NCBI RefSeq assembly: GCF_019219025.1
Contig: NZ_JAHUWN010000022.1
Location: 48,876 to 112,875 of the forward strand
Source: Bacillus sp. sid0103
Lineage (GTDB): Bacteria; Bacillota; Bacilli; Bacillales_B; DSM-18226
Length of the DNA stretch: 64,000 nucleotides
Direction: 5' to 3'
In this document: piece by piece, positions 62,404-64,000 of the stretch
Numbering within the stretch: the stretch's first letter is position 1
Layout: each line of letters starts with the position of its first letter
Notes under the pieces: generated by a model
Seen by the model: only the letters and a program-made list of their open reading frames with translations
The model's database searches: none
What the model was told of the DNA's origin: nothing
Made by a program: the position numbers and the translations under genes

Positions 62404-62685
62404 ATGGATTTCCCAACTATACAAACGAATTTTTGGGATGCAGTTATTGCTATCCCCCTCATCATAGTGTTAACTCAACTAATAAAGGTTTACTTCAAAT
62501 TACCAAAATGGTTTGTCCCAACCATTGCCCTAATCTTTGGATTAGGATTTTCTATTTTTATCAGTCATAAACACAATACCCTTGGCGGTTTTTTTATGGG
62601 TTGGTTTTACGGATATGCAGCTATCGGGACATATGCATCGTTAAAAACAAATATTATTTCCTTTAGAAATAAACAAAGTAAATAA
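62404..62685 (+). CDS. Small membrane protein with three helices, unknown function
   Basis: 93 aa from ATG at 62404 (AAAGGTG upstream). Hydrophobic segments IAIPLIIVLTQLIKVY, FVPTIALIFGLGFSIFI and GGFFMGWFYGYAAIGTYASL. Size and topology recall small holin-like membrane proteins, but no lysin gene lies adjacent, so I leave it unassigned. Confidence 0.65.
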   Translation: MDFPTIQTNFWDAVIAIPLIIVLTQLIKVYFKLPKWFVPTIALIFGLGFSIFISHKHNTLGGFFMGWFYGYAAIGTYASLKTNIISFRNKQSK

Positions 62686-62822
62686 TCTTACTCTCTTCCC
62701 CATTCCTGCATTACATTCCTTGAATGGTCGCATTATTCAAAATCTATTAAAAATAATTATTTCGAAATCCGAAAAAGATGGTACAATACTAATTATTACA
62801 TTTATAGATTGAAGGGAATTGG

Positions 62823-63761
62823 ATGAAAAAGAAGCAATGGCTTACTTACGTAATGCTGATTATCGCTACGGCGACATGGGGAAGTGCCTTTATTGCCGGA
62901 AAAATTGCCGTTCAAAGTTTTGAACCCGCCACGGTTGCTTTTTTACGTTTTTTGGGTGCTGCTGTTCTATTGTTTCCAATGATGTGGCTTACGGAAAAAA
63001 ATCGAAACAGGCCTACACTTAAGGACTATGGTCTTTTTGCTGTATTAGGGTTAACAGGCATAGCACTCTATAATATTTGTTTTTTTATTGCCACCAAACA
63101 TGCACCTGTGATTAAGAGTTCCTTATTTATTGCATCAAATCCAGTCTTAATTGTTCTTCTATCAGGGGTCTTTTTAAAAGAGACAATCACCAAGAATCAT
63201 ATTATTGGCATGGTAATTGCGCTCATTGGAGTTACATTTATCATTACTGATGGCCACGTTTTATCTTTGGTGGAATTCGGCTTTGAAACAATTGATTTGG
63301 TTTTATTGGGTGCGGTGATTAGTTGGGCATTGTATAGCGTTGTCGGTAAAGTGGTGTTAAAAAAATTCACCCCGGTGGAATCCACCACCTATGCGGTTGC
63401 ATTTGGGACGATATTTTTATTACCATTTGCTTTATTTGAAACCACCTGGAAGGATGTTCAGCAAGCTGACGTTTCAACTTGGTTGGCCATCGCCCATATG
63501 AGTATCTTCGTTACTGTGGTTTCATTTATTATGTATTATTACGGAATCAAAGAAATTGGAGCTGCAAAAGCTTCGATTTTTATTAACGTGATGCCAGTAT
63601 CCGCTGTTTTAATGGCCACAATCTTTTTACATGAGACCTTTACAGCAGCCCACGGAATCGGAGCAGCCTTTGTCCTATCTGGAGTATATATTGGGACAAA
63701 TACGAAGATTTTTAGAAAAAAAATAAATACGGTTAAGCGCGAGATCGATTTGAAGGGGTAA
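62823..63761 (+). CDS. EamA/DMT-family exporter
   Basis: 312 aa, ten membrane helices in two EamA repeats (TWGSAFIAGKIAVQSFEPATVAFLRFLGAAVLL; SWALYSVVGKVVLKKFTPVESTTYAVAFGTIFLLPFALF). Drug/metabolite transporter superfamily, members of which export amino acids, purines or toxic metabolites. AAGGGAATT ribosome site. Downstream of two small membrane proteins; MocR regulators often control such exporters, an inference only. Confidence 0.88.
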   Translation: MKKKQWLTYVMLIIATATWGSAFIAGKIAVQSFEPATVAFLRFLGAAVLLFPMMWLTEKNRNRPTLKDYGLFAVLGLTGIALYNICFFIATKHAPVIKSSLFIASNPVLIVLLSGVFLKETITKNHIIGMVIALIGVTFIITDGHVLSLVEFGFETIDLVLLGAVISWALYSVVGKVVLKKFTPVESTTYAVAFGTIFLLPFALFETTWKDVQQADVSTWLAIAHMSIFVTVVSFIMYYYGIKEIGAAKASIFINVMPVSAVLMATIFLHETFTAAHGIGAAFVLSGVYIGTNTKIFRKKINTVKREIDLKG

Positions 63762-64000
63762 TACGCACTTAAAACACATTTGAAAGGACTTACCGTAACA
63801 ATAAAGTGTACCCTTTGTAAAGGACATTTCAAAAAAAGTCTAGGCAGATTTAAGAAGATGATCTCTGTATTGAACGAGGGCACTGAAAAAGTCCAATATC
63901 TAAATTAGGCAGTTGAAAGTTTCAATTGAATTGAACTTTCAACTGCCTTTTTAATTTATAATTAATGATATTAAATGTATGTAGGTGATTTCCAAAATGA
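63762..64000. other. Downstream region to the window edge
   Basis: Contains a terminator (63908-63956). The final bases read GTAGGTGATTTCCAAAATGA, so a plus-strand gene may start at 63997, but only its first codon is in view. Confidence 0.4.
63908..63956 (+). terminator. Terminator after the EamA exporter gene
   Basis: 14-bp stem GGCAGTTGAAAGTT/AACTTTCAACTGCC followed by TTTTTAATTT. Confidence 0.8.

Noticed and set aside
63997..64000. Start of a further plus-strand gene
   Set aside because: Only one codon after GTAGGTGA is in view, not enough to annotate a coding region.

Overview
The window looks like chromosomal DNA from a low-GC, endospore-forming Bacillaceae bacterium. Signs of this are B. 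subtilis-like gene sets (glnQHMP order, ypfJ, fbpA, Rrf2 and MocR regulators, a SleB-type hydrolase), AGGAGG-type ribosome binding sites, frequent TTG/GTG starts and CcpA-type cre sites. The intergenic repeat families suggest a Bacillus/Neobacillus-type genome, but I cannot fix the species. I saw no rRNA, tRNA, prophage, complete insertion sequence or CRISPR array.

Layout. 1-2668: 3' part of a hybrid sensor kinase that runs off the left edge. 2880-6881: four-gene operon (RpiR regulator, M20 deacylase, GNAT acyltransferase, enolase-superfamily racemase) matching the N-succinylamino acid racemase route for turning D- into L-amino acids. 7309-11917: NlpC/P60 hydrolase, Rrf2 regulator divergent from an NmrA/QorB-type reductase, FMN reductase, TauE permease, and small or decayed genes. 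12224-16447: fdhD, formate-dehydrogenase-like molybdoenzyme, DUF2294 protein and FbpA. 16997-22092: HTH/J-domain protein, a small protein and a 1323-residue secreted subtilase. 22267-26816: glutamine-type ABC importer and an amino acid permease. 27128-32807: SleB-like hydrolase, YpfJ, S9 peptidase, 5'-nucleotidase family enzyme. 33177-39202: thiazole/oxazole-modified bacteriocin cluster of the heterocycloanthracin type with a Cys-X-X repeat precursor. 39811-45830: Crh-like protein lacking His15, DUF1275 protein, zinc-ribbon microprotein, Gfo/Idh/MocA dehydrogenase, SEC-C protein and M20 dipeptidase. 45920-50680: GH3 glycosidase, AraC regulator, luciferase-like monooxygenase. 51712-57155: secreted unknown, NCS1 permease, Pcp, HxlR regulator, transaldolase-like protein. 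57368-63761: a paralogous AraC regulator divergent from a PTS IICA protein lacking IIB and the IIA phospho-histidine, then a MocR regulator, two small membrane proteins and a DMT exporter.

The most notable points are: the Cys-X-X bacteriocin cluster; two independent PTS-family proteins that have lost their phosphorylatable histidine; three MITE-like elements of about 180 bp, two with perfect 8-bp target duplications; an eight-copy, 52-bp palindromic tandem array; a 21-bp repeat family bordering a duplicated gene 3' end; a recurring GTGTCAGGCACC hairpin family; and several gene remnants and microproteins that are easy to overlook.

The genes suggest a soil-type heterotroph that scavenges amino acids, peptides and nucleotides, uses glycosides under CcpA control, and can make a post-translationally modified antimicrobial peptide.
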